DNA of 64,000 bases. Source: Linyphia triangularis (lineage: Eukaryota; Arthropoda; Arachnida; Araneae; Linyphiidae). Position numbers and translations under genes: made by a program. Positions 13,064 through 25,503 of this stretch are shown here, one piece after another; position 1 is the stretch's first letter, and each line of letters starts with the position of its first letter. Below the pieces are notes generated by a model that saw only the letters and a program-made list of their open reading frames with translations, did no database searches and had not been told where the DNA came from. The stretch lies in contig OZ021732.1 of assembly GCA_963978545.1 (NCBI GenBank), forward strand, positions 18,645,521 to 18,709,520. Reading direction: 5' to 3'.

Positions 13064-13760
13064 ATCGTGTGTTCCATTTTATACATACCCTTTTTGATAA
13101 AAGTATATTGAATCGATTGTAAATAAATACCTATGTTTTTATGATCAAATGTCTTTGAAAATTTTCATTGTAAACCTGAAATCTAGAGATGTCTTACCTT
13201 ATATGAAAATGCAGATATTACTTTTTTTTTTAGCATGGCGTGTTTATTACATTGTTCAAAAATATATTAAATAAATATGGCAAAGTTTGCGACATCCCGG
13301 TTCGTAGAAATTCAATCAGCTTGGAAGAAAAACTTTAAATATGCAAAATACCATTATTACACAATTCATAAATTTTGTGCAATGAGAGCAAGATTTGAAT
13401 TTTAGTGCTTCATGTTAAAGGAAAATTGTGGCATAGGTAAAAAATTGATTGGTAGTTTGATTTTCTAAGGCTGACGTAGTGGTGAAATAGACTCGAGATT
13501 TTGACGGCATGAATTGGGCTGACGGCATTGAACTGGTATGAATTGAGGAGCATCAAACATTTTACACTGTCTGAGGAACTCTAACAGTCACCTTAGACTT
13601 TTTTTAGGCTTCTGGATGACTACCTAAAAGTCTCATAAATTAATGCACAAGGATCTCCTCTTGACCTTTTGCATGTGGGTCACATACTAATATGAAAAAT
13701 CATAAAAGTAATCAGAGAACTTAAACAGCCGTTTTGACCACATCAATGATATGTTCCTCA
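13060..13760. other. Gene-free spacer
   Basis: Nothing coding was seen. A short direct repeat, GACGGCAT.GAA, occurs around 13503-13530. Confidence 0.45.
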
Positions 13761-14203
13761 TTTTTAAGGATTTTCAATCGAATATAAGATATCTCTCTCG
13801 AGAATTTTTCTCTCACATATATCAATAACAACCAGATCATGATCAATAACAACCAGATTGTAAATCCTGAGTTGACCCTCTTGACCTGTTAAGTTATCTC
13901 TTGGACAAAATCAAGTCCCCTAATCTTTTACCTATTACGGTTACATATAATTAAATCACAGGTAAGTATCTACTTTCCTTATTTTTAAGGATTTTCAATC
14001 GAATATAAGATATCTCTCTCGAGAATTTATCTCTCACATATATCAATAACAACTAGATCATGATCAATAACAATCAGATTGTAAATCCTGAGTTGACCCT
14101 CTTGACCTGTTAAGTTATCTCTTGCACAAAATCAAGTCCCCTAATCTTTTACCTATTACGATTACATATTATAATTAAATCACAGGTAAGTCTCTACTTT
14201 CCT
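13761..14203. repeat. 221-bp tandem duplication
   Basis: 13761-13981 is repeated at 13982-14203 with only a handful of substitutions and a 3-bp indel, so the duplication is fairly recent. Each copy contains an internal short repeat of ATCAATAACAACCAGAT. No coding capacity. Confidence 0.95.
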
Positions 14204-14296
14204 ACAATAACAAATAAAATTTGCAATAGTGTCTCATGTTATCACATTTTTAAACGTATTTAAATATACTGAAGATAGAAATGTCACCAATCTTAA

Positions 14297-14565
14297 AACC
14301 CACTGACGGTCAAGGGAATGGGCGAAATTCCCCAGTTGTTTTCCCTGCAATATTTTTTTAAATTATATTTCTAATTCAAAAACATATTTTTTTTTAAAAT
14401 TATGTTTTGTTTATTTTGTTTTAGATAGGTTATCGACCATCATCCTAAAAAAATATCTAAAAAATATTTTATTTTCAATTTTATTTATAAATTAAAAAAT
14501 TTTGCTTATTGCTGGAAAAACTGGGGATCCTTTGACGTATATATGCGTGCATGACCGTCAATGGG
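14297..14565 (+). mobile_element. piggyBac-type MITE, copy 1
   Basis: TTAA flanks both sides (14293-14296 and 14566-14569). The terminal inverted repeats are CCCACTGACGGTCA at the left, offset by two bases from TTAA, and the complement of CCCATTGACGGTCATG at the right. TTAA targets and CCC-starting ends are hallmarks of piggyBac. The interior is AT-rich and non-coding. Copy 2 at 14900-15163 is the same family in reverse orientation. Confidence 0.85.
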
Positions 14566-14899
14566 TTAATATAAGCGTGGTGTTTCATAATGTACAAGTT
14601 GTTTACTTCTAAATGAGGATAACTAGTTTAAGCCATTTTTAAGGCATCTGTTTACAAAAAAAGACAACTTGCTGTCAAGTCGTTGAAAGGAATGAAATGA
14701 TTATTTGAGTGGCCATTTTGTGAATATTTTATACAGAATTTAAAATGTAAAAGTTCTTTGGCGCTGATTAATGGATAAAGGACGTGGTATTATTTCGTAT
14801 GTAAGTCAATTTCGTAAAGACTTTCTTAGGGTAATTATAATGCGTACGTAGAGGATTTTTAATAAAATACGGTTTTTCATTAGAATGATAACTTTTTAA

Positions 14900-15163
14900 C
14901 CCACTGGCGGTCAGGCACGTATATATGCTTCATTTGATCCTCAATTTTTCCAGCAGTATACAGCATTTTTAAATTTAGAAATAAAATTTAAAATAAAATA
15001 TTTTTTAAATATTTTTATTTGGATGATAGTTTATAACTTATCTAAAACAAATAAATAAAAAATAATTAAAAAAAATTATATATTTGAATTAGAAAGATAA
15101 TTTGAAAATTACTGCATGGAAAACAACTGACAAATTTTGCCCATTCCCTGAACCGTCAGTGGA
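14900..15163 (-). mobile_element. piggyBac-type MITE, copy 2
   Basis: TTAA flanks it at 14896-14899 and 15164-15167, with inverted ends CCCACTGGCGGTCA and the complement of TCCACTGACGGTTC. It aligns over its length with the reverse complement of copy 1, including the shared blocks GGAAAACAACTG and CGTATATATGC. It has no transposase. Confidence 0.85.
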
Positions 15164-15167
15164 TTAA

Positions 15168-17028
15168 AACACACACATTGTTTTAAAGCATTTTTAAATG
15201 CTTGTGTATTAATTTATGTATGCATGCATGTATGTTTATGTATTAAGTATAACATTTTAAATACATTTCAGCAGTTATTTGGTATGAATGTTTAGATTTT
15301 TTGTTTAAAAATTTGTCTATTTATAACGTTGCAGACTTATAAAAATACATCTGTTTAAATAAAAAGTCCAATTTCAGATAAAACAAAGCGTATTGTGCAA
15401 ATAAATAGTCTATGGCTTTAAATTAATATTTTATTTACCAATGTAAATTGATTCTTCCTAAGTGGATTAAAAACTTAATTTTCCAACAATGCATTAGTAT
15501 TAAAAATTGGGTAAAATTAAAAGAATGCTATTTGATGCTCTCTGAGAGATAAGAGCTTTTAAGAAGATCTCTCTTCATTTTTTTTTAACTTTACTTTATT
15601 AATAATTACAAATTTTTTTTTTTTTTAATCTCATAAAGGTATGTTTTAGTAAATACAACACAACTTTTATGTTTTAAAAAAGAATAACGGCTGTTTTAAG
15701 TTAACATTATTGACAATTATTAATCTGTTCCCATTCAAAAATAAATTTAATTTTATAAAACTTCTTTTTATTTATCGGAACTTGGTTGGTAATTGGTAAA
15801 TGTTTGCTTAGCTCCCCAAAAAATAATGTCATTTTATTTTTTAGTAAACAGTATAAAGATATTCGATGAATCAGTAAATTAAATTTTCCGGTAAAATATT
15901 TTCAAGTTTAATGGCTTTTACATTGATAAAATGTACTTTTTAATGCTACGGTTGTCTCATAGTTATGTAGTTACTGTAATGTGAAATTTAAAAAAAAAAC
16001 AGGTCATTGAGTACAATAAAAGTTGTGAAAAAATTTTAAGTTTTATATTTTGAATAAATTCGATATAAAAATAAAAAGTCAAATCTATTGGAACACATAG
16101 ACTGCTTGTTATTTCTAATTTGAAGTAAATTTCTTTATTTTATGAAGCCAATAAGAATATTATAACTAATCTTTTTTTTTTTTTTTTTTTTTTTTTGTTA
16201 CAAAAACAGTGTATTTCTGTTTTTCAACTTTCCGCCCACGATCAAAAATAAGTGAATTAATTAGGTATATTCTATTAATTGAACAAACTTCACTCAATTA
16301 TAATGAATATTTATTTTATCAATAGTGGAGTGTACGTTGCATGTTTTGATAACATATTTAGCAAACCGTAACTTTATTTAGATCAATTTGTAGAAGAAAA
16401 GGTTGAATCTACCTAATCTGGTGAAATTAAAAAGTAATTTTGGTAGCATTGGATTGTTAATGCGGAATGGCTAATTGGGTGCAAATGTTCACAGAAGTAT
16501 TTGAACAACCTCTACTTGGAAAAAGTTTAAAATGTCGAAGTGTTTGGAAATTTAAAATTTAATTCCTATAATGGAAACTAGCTCACCCTTATATTCGACA
16601 CAAGAAGAAACAAATAATGTCCATTTAACTTACTTTTTCTGGTGCTCTTTTTGAAAAAAAAACAGAGTCTATTAAACTCAGTTTTTATGAAGCTCTATCG
16701 ATGCTGTATGCCTCTCGAGTAGCTATTACCCTAAGAACTCGATCACCACACATTTCACAAGCAAGTAATAGCAAAATTATTCGCAGCATTATTTAAGAGG
16801 TTTTAAGAGACAGCCGGGGGAAGTTGTTTTTTGATTATAAAAGGAACTTGGCACACTTAATAAAATAGTTCAAAATTCTGATATTCTAATGCTAACTATA
16901 ACTAATGATTAAACGTGAAATTAATTTTAAAAAAAATGTACAAAATTTATACTGGTTTCATATATAAATCAAATAAATACACGATATTTCAGGAAAAAAA
17001 TTCTGTGATATGATATAATTTCCACTAC
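15168..17028. other. Long AT-rich gene-free stretch
   Basis: No gene was recognised. It contains T runs near 15610-15627 and a 25-base poly-T at 16172-16196. Confidence 0.5.
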
Positions 17029-17505
17029 CATGCTGTGACTGACTGCTGGATTCAAAGACAACGGTAACCACATATTCGACGTTGGAAGCCTGGATTTGCT
17101 CTCGTCCTTTACCTGGAAGAATGCCCAGTTGCTTCAAATTTCTACATTATCTTGTGTAAGGCATATGGAGACATTGGACCGCTATGTATCTGCTTCATAC
17201 TACATAATTCTTTTACAACTGCAACGGAGTTCTGCTGGTTCTGGCAGAAAATTTTTACCACTAGCACTTTTTCTTGCAACATAGCATGATGCGCAAAGAT
17301 ATAACCAATGCTCGTGCAGAAATAGTCTTTGTTTTATCCAAAGTATAATGCTAAAAGGCATGCATTATAACGCAAATGGTGTTTCACAATTTTAAATTAT
17401 GCAAATAAATACCATTTGTGTTGAAGCGCCATCTATTGATGAATTCTGGTACTGTTTTTTTATTTAATAAATGTGAAGCGCATCATTTGAATATCTGTAG
17501 TTAAC
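17029..17505 (-). mobile_element. Truncated Tc-type transposon fragment (same family as 32508-33915)
   Basis: The stretch aligns collinearly with 33423-33865 of the larger element, covering the transposase N-terminus and the adjoining 5' untranslated end. The catalytic part and the other terminus are absent. On the minus strand the ATG at 17287 reads MLCCKKKVLVVKIFCQNQQ, then SMKQIHSGPMSPYALHKIM and a stop. The plus-strand frame at 17096-17284 is antisense. Confidence 0.8.
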
Positions 17506-18687
17506 TGAATAACTGTATAAATTGCTATGTATTTGTATATAGCCTAATATAATTGTATGGTATATATTTGTTTATAATTTAAACGTTTTGTTAAAGAAAT
17601 GTTAACATACACAGTAAGAAAAAAGAGGTAACATAAATTAGTACAAGTCTTTAACTCAAGCTTCAAATAAAAAAAAAATTACACTCTTAGTTATTAACAT
17701 ATTTAAATAAACATATATTTAAGCATATTTATATAAAGAACTATTAAAAAAATTTACGAACGTTTTACATTTTTTTTAAATATTTATACTTGACGTGGAA
17801 TGCAGATTACCTTGAAAAAACATTCCGAAAAAACTTTGGTGATTATTCCGAAACATCTCTCAAGTAAACATATTAAAAATTATTTGGATTTTGCATTTTT
17901 GTCCAACTTGACTAAAGGAAAATACGTGTCTTACATTCCCAACCTGAATTTCAATAAATTAGACCTTAATAAGCGCTATTTTAGCCCAAGTCTTGATTTT
18001 TGCTTTTCCGTCTAACACACAGACTTCGCTCCAGTCATAATTGAGTATTAGAAGAAATCACAAAAATGAGAATTTCTAAAAAAGAACTTTCTACTCTAAT
18101 GCCTTTCGCTTTTCGAGGAACGCATTAAAAAGGAATTCTCAAAAAACTTTTCTAAAGAAAGTTGGCTCTCTCGCATTTTTAATGGAAATATTCCAGAAAT
18201 AAAATATCCTGCAAAGCGTAGCTCCGAATTCCCTCGCGAAGGAAAACCGTGCACATGCATGCACAAAACTCTTTCTAGATTAACAACTTTAAAATTGCGA
18301 AATCATAAGAGCATTTGACATCTTCTTCGGAAGCATTTTATTATTATTATTTCATTTTAAAGTATACAAGAGAAAAGCGGGAATATGAATTTAAAAGGTC
18401 TATGCAGTTGTGATAGTGAAGCTTGGTAATCGTAAGTGAAAACTCCATCTATCCCCGTCTAAAAATTAAGCACTGATGCCCTGCTTCACATTTTTTCCGC
18501 TTTTGCTCTTAGCATATTTAAAGTTCTACTTTTCAAATTTTGCCTTGAAATTAATAGAAAAAAAAAGTTGTATTTTTTTTTTTTTTTAAATTTTTTATTA
18601 TTTTTTTATTTTTTTTTATTTTTTTTTTATTTTTTATTTTTTATTCTTTATAGTATCTTTGATTTTGTGTGTGTGTCGATGGAGGAC
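17506..18687. other. AT-rich gene-free stretch
   Basis: No gene was recognised. 18566-18640 is a T-rich low-complexity block. 18030-18300 is slightly richer in GC. Confidence 0.5.
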
Positions 18688-18877
18688 AAATTTACGGAGT
18701 TCTAATTAACCCACTTGCCATCATCCAATCGAGCTGAAACATAGCAGATATGCTCGATGTCGATGACAATGCATTTTATCAAATTTTGGGGCTGTTACTG
18801 TCATTAAAAGGTCACTTTTACGGAATACTAATAAGCCAACTTGCCGTCATTCCATCGCGTTAAAATAAAAACAGATC
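18688..18877. repeat. Diverged 60-bp direct duplication
   Basis: 18688-18748 and 18815-18877 share TTTACGGA.T.CTAAT, CC.ACTTGCC.TCATCCATCG-like blocks and ACA..AGAT in the same order. The first copy begins near a TTAACCCACTTGCC motif that resembles the piggyBac-type ends above, but a matching inverted end was not found. Confidence 0.5.
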
Positions 18878-19147
18878 ATTGTTGAAACTCTTTTCCGTTG
18901 CTTTTTTTTAATAAATAAATAGTAAAATTCCTTAAATCAGAATAAATAAATGATATTTGGATGTGAGAGCATAATAAATTCACATTCATATTTAATAAAT
19001 AAATTTTTAATCGTAGTTTGCCGCACATTTTGCTGATAGATATGTTTCTGATATCGGCGCTGTGTTAATGAATATAAAAATTAAAAATGCATATAAAGGA
19101 TCAGTTTTTAAGGTTTATATTATTATATATGTATTGAAAAAACGAAA

Positions 19148-19425
19148 TCAGTCAAAACTCGAATTAACAATCGAAAACGCGTTCTTACTGAGCCCTCTAG
19201 TTAAAACTCACTTTAACTATTTCAGTCAAAACCTGTTCTAACTGAGCCCCGCTCGAGTTTAAACCCATTTTAAGTGGGTTTTTTTCCAGTTAAAACGCTT
19301 TATAGCCATTCTAGTTGAAATACGTTTAAACCGATTTATTTCATTCAATATCCGTTCTGAAGCGATTTAGTTTAAAAGCGTTTTAACTGATTTATTTCAA
19401 TTAAAACGCATTTTAACAAAATGTC
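19148..19425. repeat. Degenerate minisatellite with palindromic units
   Basis: Roughly ten imperfect units of about 27-30 bp. Each is centred on a near-palindrome of the form GTTAAAACNCGTTTTAAC, joined by CTGANTTATTTCA-type linkers. Examples start near 19198, 19223, 19288, 19311, 19367 and 19398. Units differ at many positions, so the array is old or selected only at its core. No protein is encoded. Confidence 0.65.
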
Positions 19426-20574
19426 GAGTTGTTGATCATATGCAAACTTTATGCCGGATATCCATGTTCCCATCCGGTACATTTAATTGCAGTTTAAATG
19501 GAAGTTTTTATAAATTACCTTTGTAAGCATTCTTTATATCAATCTTAAAGCAACGATTGATACTTCTGGGGAAATTTTATCACTCATACTAATATTTCTG
19601 CGACTTACAAACTGAAAAAAGCTATACAAGTCTGTAGCATATATGAACTTATACATCTCCACATTTTCAATGCGTCAAATTTTATGATAATTTCGGGTCA
19701 TAACGGCGGATTGAATTTCTTTATAGGATGACGAGACCTTTCATTTTATATATCGTAAAGTGATGTCTGTAAAATTTATAATTTTTTTTAGGAATGTTCA
19801 CCTCATGCAGAATGATATATAGCCTTTGAATAAGTGTCTATTCACGCATTACGGTACTGTAAAAAGTATTGATTGGTTGATCTCGGATTTGATTAGCTTA
19901 TACTGTGCACTTAAAAAAGGTCGTTGAGTGTACAAACCAAACTAAACAAAACAAACTAAAAATATTGATGTTATTATTCTTGATTGAATTATAAAAATAA
20001 AAAATAAAAGTTATTTGTATAAAATTATAATTATATTATATCTAAACTTAAAAGCAAGAGACATATATATTTCTTTTAACGAAATATTTTTAAACAGTTC
20101 ATAGAAGGTAAAGACAGAAACAATTTCAAAAGAATTATTTATTTTCCCGATACGTGAACATATTTTGCTTTTGAGTTTTCATCCTGTTTTCCCAAGTGAA
20201 TTTCATCCGTGGGTTCAATTACTTTCTTTTAGGATTTTCGTTTCTTTTAATTCAGAATTCTCAATTTGGCTCTGTATTTTGTTGGCTATTTTTTTTTTCA
20301 TTTTCTCAACTTACCAATGCGATTTGTGCAATCCCCCGTTCTATAACAAAAAGCCGCAACTAAAAGAAATTTTAAAGAAAACGAAAATAAATATTGAAGA
20401 AAGATACATTTATTTGAGGTTTGACCGCTCTTCCAAAGTGCATCAAATGAAGCCGCAACTCAACCCAGATTTCTTGATATAAAATAACTGCTTTTTTATT
20501 TTTGTTAAATTCATTAATTTTTTTCTTCTGGAAAATGTATTTTATTATTTTTTCCCCGTAATTTATTTACTTTA
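19426..20574. other. AT-rich gene-free stretch
   Basis: A 105-codon plus-strand frame at 20165-20482 starts with a non-ATG codon, has a hydrophobic stretch and resembles no family I know. I do not call it a gene. Confidence 0.45.
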
Positions 20575-21256
20575 GTTGTTGATATAGACTGAGTGGCCAC
20601 TGCAATTTTTGGACCCCATCGAACATCATTCTGAATTTTTTATAGAAATTGGAGGAAAGTGAGTAGATTACGAGTCCACTGGTCTGCAGTTGCAAAAATG
20701 GCAGAAACTGGTCAAAAATCGACTTTAAATAAGTTGAACTAAAACCATTTGCCAAATGCGTCATAATTTGCCAAATAATGAGCATTTTTTTTTTAGTTGG
20801 TAACCCTCACTCTTTAATTTTCAATTAAGAAGGTTGCAGACGATACGGATGTGTGGCTATGGCTTACTTGCATCTTTCACAAATGAGCCATATTGGTAAT
20901 AAGCATTACGTCACCTATAACGTAACTGATGTCGTCAATTTGGCTTACTTTTAAAAGATACAAGTTTTCCGAGTCAGAGATCAGAAATCGTTTGAGCTTT
21001 TTCTCTTAGAATATCAAAATGCAGTGGATTACCAAACGAAATTTTTAAATTTTTTTTTCTCAAGTTATGACATATTTGGCAATCGGATTTTATTTCAACT
21101 CATTCCAAGTCAATTTTTTATCAGTTTCGGCCATTTTTGCCAAGGCAGACCAGTGGATTCGTAATCTACTCACTTTTCTCCAATTTCTATACAAAATTCA
21201 GAATGATGTTCGATGGGGTCGAAAAATTGCAGTCGCCTCTCGGACTATTAAGGAAG
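20575..21256. mobile_element. Long foldback element (inverted-repeat arms about 230 bp)
   Basis: The left arm (about 20575-20815) is matched by the reverse complement of the right arm (about 21025-21256), with perhaps one mismatch in five bases, around a 210-bp loop. Shared blocks include GACCCCATCGAACATCATTCTGAATTTT (split here by one mismatch), GAAATTGGAG and CCACTGGTCTGC. Small open frames in both arms (20567-20785 minus, 21067-21294 plus) read similar peptides, as expected for inverted copies. It is a MITE/foldback-type element; its target duplication was not identified. Confidence 0.8.
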
Positions 21257-22457
21257 TTTATTCTAGAATTCTTTATATGAAAATAAAAAATTAAGACTTA
21301 TGGTAATAATGAGAGACCTGTAAATTAAAGCCCAGTGACATTCAGTACTGTATTACTGTTCTCATTATTAAAGACAAAAGATATTAGCACTGAATTTTTT
21401 TTTTTGAAGATCTATTTCAAAGTATAGAGAGAGAAAAACTACAAAATAATTAGTGTTATTCCTATAACTTAGCCTTTCAATAACTAATGGTATCGTGTGT
21501 ATCACAGTGTCTGGAAACGATTCTGTATATTTAATATAACTAGCGTATACATGTTTGAGAAAGCATGGATATATTACCTATACATTAAAACATACAAGTT
21601 TTAACTATTCATGGACTTTAAATACTACGGTTTGTAGTGATTTATACGATATACTTAATCATTTATTTACTAAAAGGAATTATAGAACCTCGTCAATTTT
21701 CATGGTACTGTATTAATTTAAATGCTTTGATACCCATTAAGACTTTAAATCCACTTATATGAAGCTCGTTATTCAATTGTTGGATAGCAGCACAAGCTTT
21801 TTTCTCTTTGTAAGCTTACTAGATACATGTATATAAGACGATGTAAGGCCATGATGAATACCTAGAAGATTGGAAATCATACATGTGTTTGTATGTAAAG
21901 AGAAATAAGCTAGCGCTCCTATCCAACATTTGATGAACACATTTTATAGAAGGGGATTTCAAAGTCCCAATGAGTCTCGAAGTGTTTTAATTTATACACT
22001 GCTATGAAAAGAAGACGGGACTTATCAAGACTGGTACATATTTTGAATTTATATCGGCCCTCTCGGTGTTATATGTTATTAGAGAGATAGGTGCTCTCTG
22101 AGGTATTGAACTTATTACAAGCATTGGTAGAAGTGGTGAAAAAAAAGTGTGTGGGGGGGGGGGGGGAACGCCCAAAATTTGGTGACAAGTACACTCTCCC
22201 TCACTTTCTCCCCTCTTCAACGATACATTTTGAAAATTCATAACTAGAATAAAAATATTTACTAGTAAAGAAATAATTTATGAGGGTCCAAAATTAATTA
22301 TATTTTAATGAATATTCGGCGACTATGTTTTTGTTTACTTGGTAGTAAGAGATAAAGTGAAGTAATAATTCAATGTTAAATACATAACTGTTTATTTAGA
22401 TTTAAATAACACTTATAAATGTGCATACTTTCATGAAATTAAATTAATAGAGAATTC

Positions 22458-22495
<38 letters not shown>

Positions 22496-22839
22496 TAGCT
22501 CGTCTTTATATGAAACAAGAATAGAAATTTAACTTAAAAGAAAGTTACTCCAAAGTTATAAGTTGAACAAGTATAACCGTATTAGTTAGTAAAAATACTA
22601 ATATCTTTATACAAAGTTTCACAGTACATTTTTATAATTATATTTTATAATTTTTTTTCGAAATAAGCAGTCCGAGTCACTGATACACTAATAAAATAAC
22701 TTTATTAGTCATTATTTATATATGTATTGTGTCTCTGTTTATTTTATTTATACTTACATACCGATAGAAAGAAATCCCATTAAAAATTCAAAAAAGATTA
22801 ATTTTGTGGTAAATACAAATAAAGTTTGGGGGGCATAGT
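21257..22839. other. AT-rich gene-free stretch
   Basis: No gene was recognised. It contains a 14-base G run (22153-22166) and a 32-base poly-T (22460-22491). Confidence 0.5.
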
Positions 22840-23345
22840 ATCTTTAAAATAAAAAATATTTTGTGGTTTTTATTTCATATCGTTTTATGTGTGTTTCCCT
22901 ACCTTTTAATGCATTACTTTAGTTTCTACTTAAATTAGAAGCATTTTATAGAATTGTTTTTTCTAAAGCAAACTATCAATTATTAACTTCAAGTTTGTTG
23001 TTCTCAAAACGTGATATTTCAAACTTTAAGTAAATATTCTAACTAAGTTTTAAAGGTATATCATTATTTTTTTTTTATAGAATTATAGTAAATAACCTGC
23101 AGATTAAGCTGAAATTAAAATACAATCCGTTATTTTCACAATTACTTCTTGAAATGCTAAATCTTTGTAAATTGTATTTCACAAAAATTAATCTATTAAA
23201 ATATCAAAAAAAAAAAAAAAAAAAAAAAATCTGAAAATATTTTTTTACAAAACTTTGACTCCAATATCTTGTATAAGACCCTATCAACATACATAAAAAT
23301 TTCAACTTATTTGTTAAGAACTTTTCAAGAATAGTTGCATCAAAA
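22840..23345 (+). repeat. Interspersed repeat R-A, copy 1
   Basis: The stretch aligns in the same orientation with 30180-30625. Shared blocks in order are CTTT.AAATAAAAAATA, TTATTAACT, GTGATA.TT.AAA, AGGTAT..CATTATTTTTTT, TAACCT..AGATTAA and TATCTTGTATAAGACC. A 24-base poly-A (23206-23229) has expanded inside this copy. The family was not recognised and there is no coding capacity. Confidence 0.6.
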
Positions 23346-25439
23346 ATAGGCAATTTAACATTATGGGTAGAGGACGTACAGAGTCCTCTTAACGTAAAAG
23401 TCAACAGCCGTGGTCTTGAGGGTCCTCTTAAGAATACTATACATCGATGTAGTCAAGATACACACTTTTCCACTTCATCAAAAACAAAACCCATGAAAAA
23501 AAGATTAAGCAAGGTAAACCCCGTGACTCCCTCTTCACCATTACTCACCGAACACCGGACCTACCCGGGTAAAATAACTCAAGACATAACAGCAACAAGG
23601 GCATTTTCACCCCGTTTTCTTGTTGCTGAGACCAGATTTTTCTAAGAGGCAATGACGGTGTTTTAGTGCAGGTTTTAGCTCGCTCCAGCCTTTTTTTTTT
23701 CATTTTTTTTTCATTTACGCTTTGCTAAAGGCTAGAGGAAAAAAAAGTCCCGTAAGAGATAAAAGAAAAAAGTGCCTTCTCTGTGTGGAAAATCATGGAT
23801 GAATGCTTCCCAAAATAGAATTCTACCGATAAAATCTTAGGGGCTGGAGTCCTTTTTGAGCTGGGAACCGGCTTTTTTCTTGAAGTTCCAAATGCGGAAA
23901 ATATATTCCGGTTTTGGCTAATGGAAGGTGGAGAGTTTATTGGTAAAGAAGACGTGATTTGAGGAAAATGATGAAAGTAAAATATTCAAATCGTTTTCGG
24001 AATTTTGCTCGGTAGAAAAGATTTTCCAACAGGAGAAATTTTAGCGGAAGTTTTTGTGGTTTTAAGTAGGAATGCGCAGTGTTATTTGATATATAGTTTA
24101 AATTACATAAAAGTTAAATTTGTTTTTACAGTATAGATATATATACACACAAATCGAGTTTAGGTAAAATTGGAGTTAAGCGTGTTTTTTTGGGGAGGAA
24201 TTCAGTTCTCTAAAGAATGCTGAATATCAGTTTCCGAAAGTTAAATAATTTAACATGTACGTAATTGTACTAACCTATGTAAACGTTTTCTCATATTAAC
24301 ATAAAAATAGCATTCTAAATGATTAAATATTGTTCCTTTGTATAAAAAGTCACTGATTCATTAACTATTGACTACAGATGCAATTATAGAATATAACGAT
24401 TTATTGGTTCAAAATTTGTTTTTAAGTGATTTAGATAAAATGCAAAAAAATGTACAGATGATTAAAAACATAACTGAAAAACAGAAGCCAAGTTCAATAT
24501 TTTGGCATTGTTATGTATAACAGTGAGTAAGATATCTGAAGTCATAAGCTCAACTTAGATTAAAAAACAAAATTAGATGTATTTTCATTTCTCATTTTTC
24601 TAAACCCATCAGCATCAATGCCTCTGTATGGTAATGCATCTTTATATGTGATCATTTCCTGTGATGTTTATGAAAGAATATATTAATTCAGTCAATAATT
24701 ATAGACTAAGTATTAGAATGAGCATTTAATATGGACCAATGAACCAAAGTTTTATCTTGACCATATGTGTCAAAATGGACCAATCTTTGAACATACTTGC
24801 TGTATGATCTATGAGCAAATTCTTTTGAGTATTATTAGAAAGTGTTTTAATGGATTTTTAATTCCCTAAAGAATCATTTTAAAAGCCAGTATTTATTAAC
24901 AGGTTATTATAACCAAAGCTGCCAATTGAATAAAGGTGAGTTAGGCATCGGTATTTCTGTACAATACTAAACTTTTATTTGCATATCTCTTAGAGTTTGA
25001 AGCAGAATTCAAAGTAAGATATAACAGGGTAACGTATTTTTTTTTCTTTCTGAAAAACGGTATCTGCACTGCTCTCCGAGATAAATATATTTTACAATTG
25101 CGCATGCAGTGAAATCAAGCATAATATTTAAAAATTTGTCAGAAAGTTACATTTTTTTATTTTCAAAAATTTCTTTATTTCAAAATAATTAATAATCTGT
25201 TGAGATAAAGAACATATTTAATTTAAATAATTATTATGAAATACAATATTTCCCGTTTATCTATGTTTCAGTTTTTTGCAATTGATAAGTTAGTTTAGTA
25301 AAAAAATCAATTTCTTCTCCATTGATATTTAACAGTTTTAATTCGTTACACAAGTATGGTAGATTCATACAATGTTTAACTAAATATAAGTGTTAGATAT
25401 TAATATAACACTGTTGATGAAAGATAATATAAACTGAAA
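23346..25439. other. Gene-free stretch with a less AT-rich part
   Basis: 23380-23960 is visibly richer in GC than its surroundings and contains a 10-bp inverted pair (CAGCAACAAG at 23590-23599 and its complement at 23619-23628). No exon, splice-flanked frame or known protein was recognised. The rest is AT-rich. Confidence 0.45.
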
Positions 25440-25503
25440 AAGTGTCATATGAAAAGTGTCATATGATAAGTGTCATATGGTAAGTGTCATATGGAAAAGT
25501 GTC
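25440..25503. repeat. Short minisatellite (AAGTGTCATATG units)
   Basis: Four units of 15-17 bases containing AGTGTCATATG, followed by a partial fifth. Each unit contains the 6-bp palindrome CATATG. Confidence 0.9.

Noticed and set aside
20165..20482. 105-codon frame
   Set aside because: No ATG start, no recognised domain and no gene context; likely chance.
25440..25503. CRISPR-like short repeat array
   Set aside because: Units are contiguous without unique spacers; it is a minisatellite in eukaryotic DNA.
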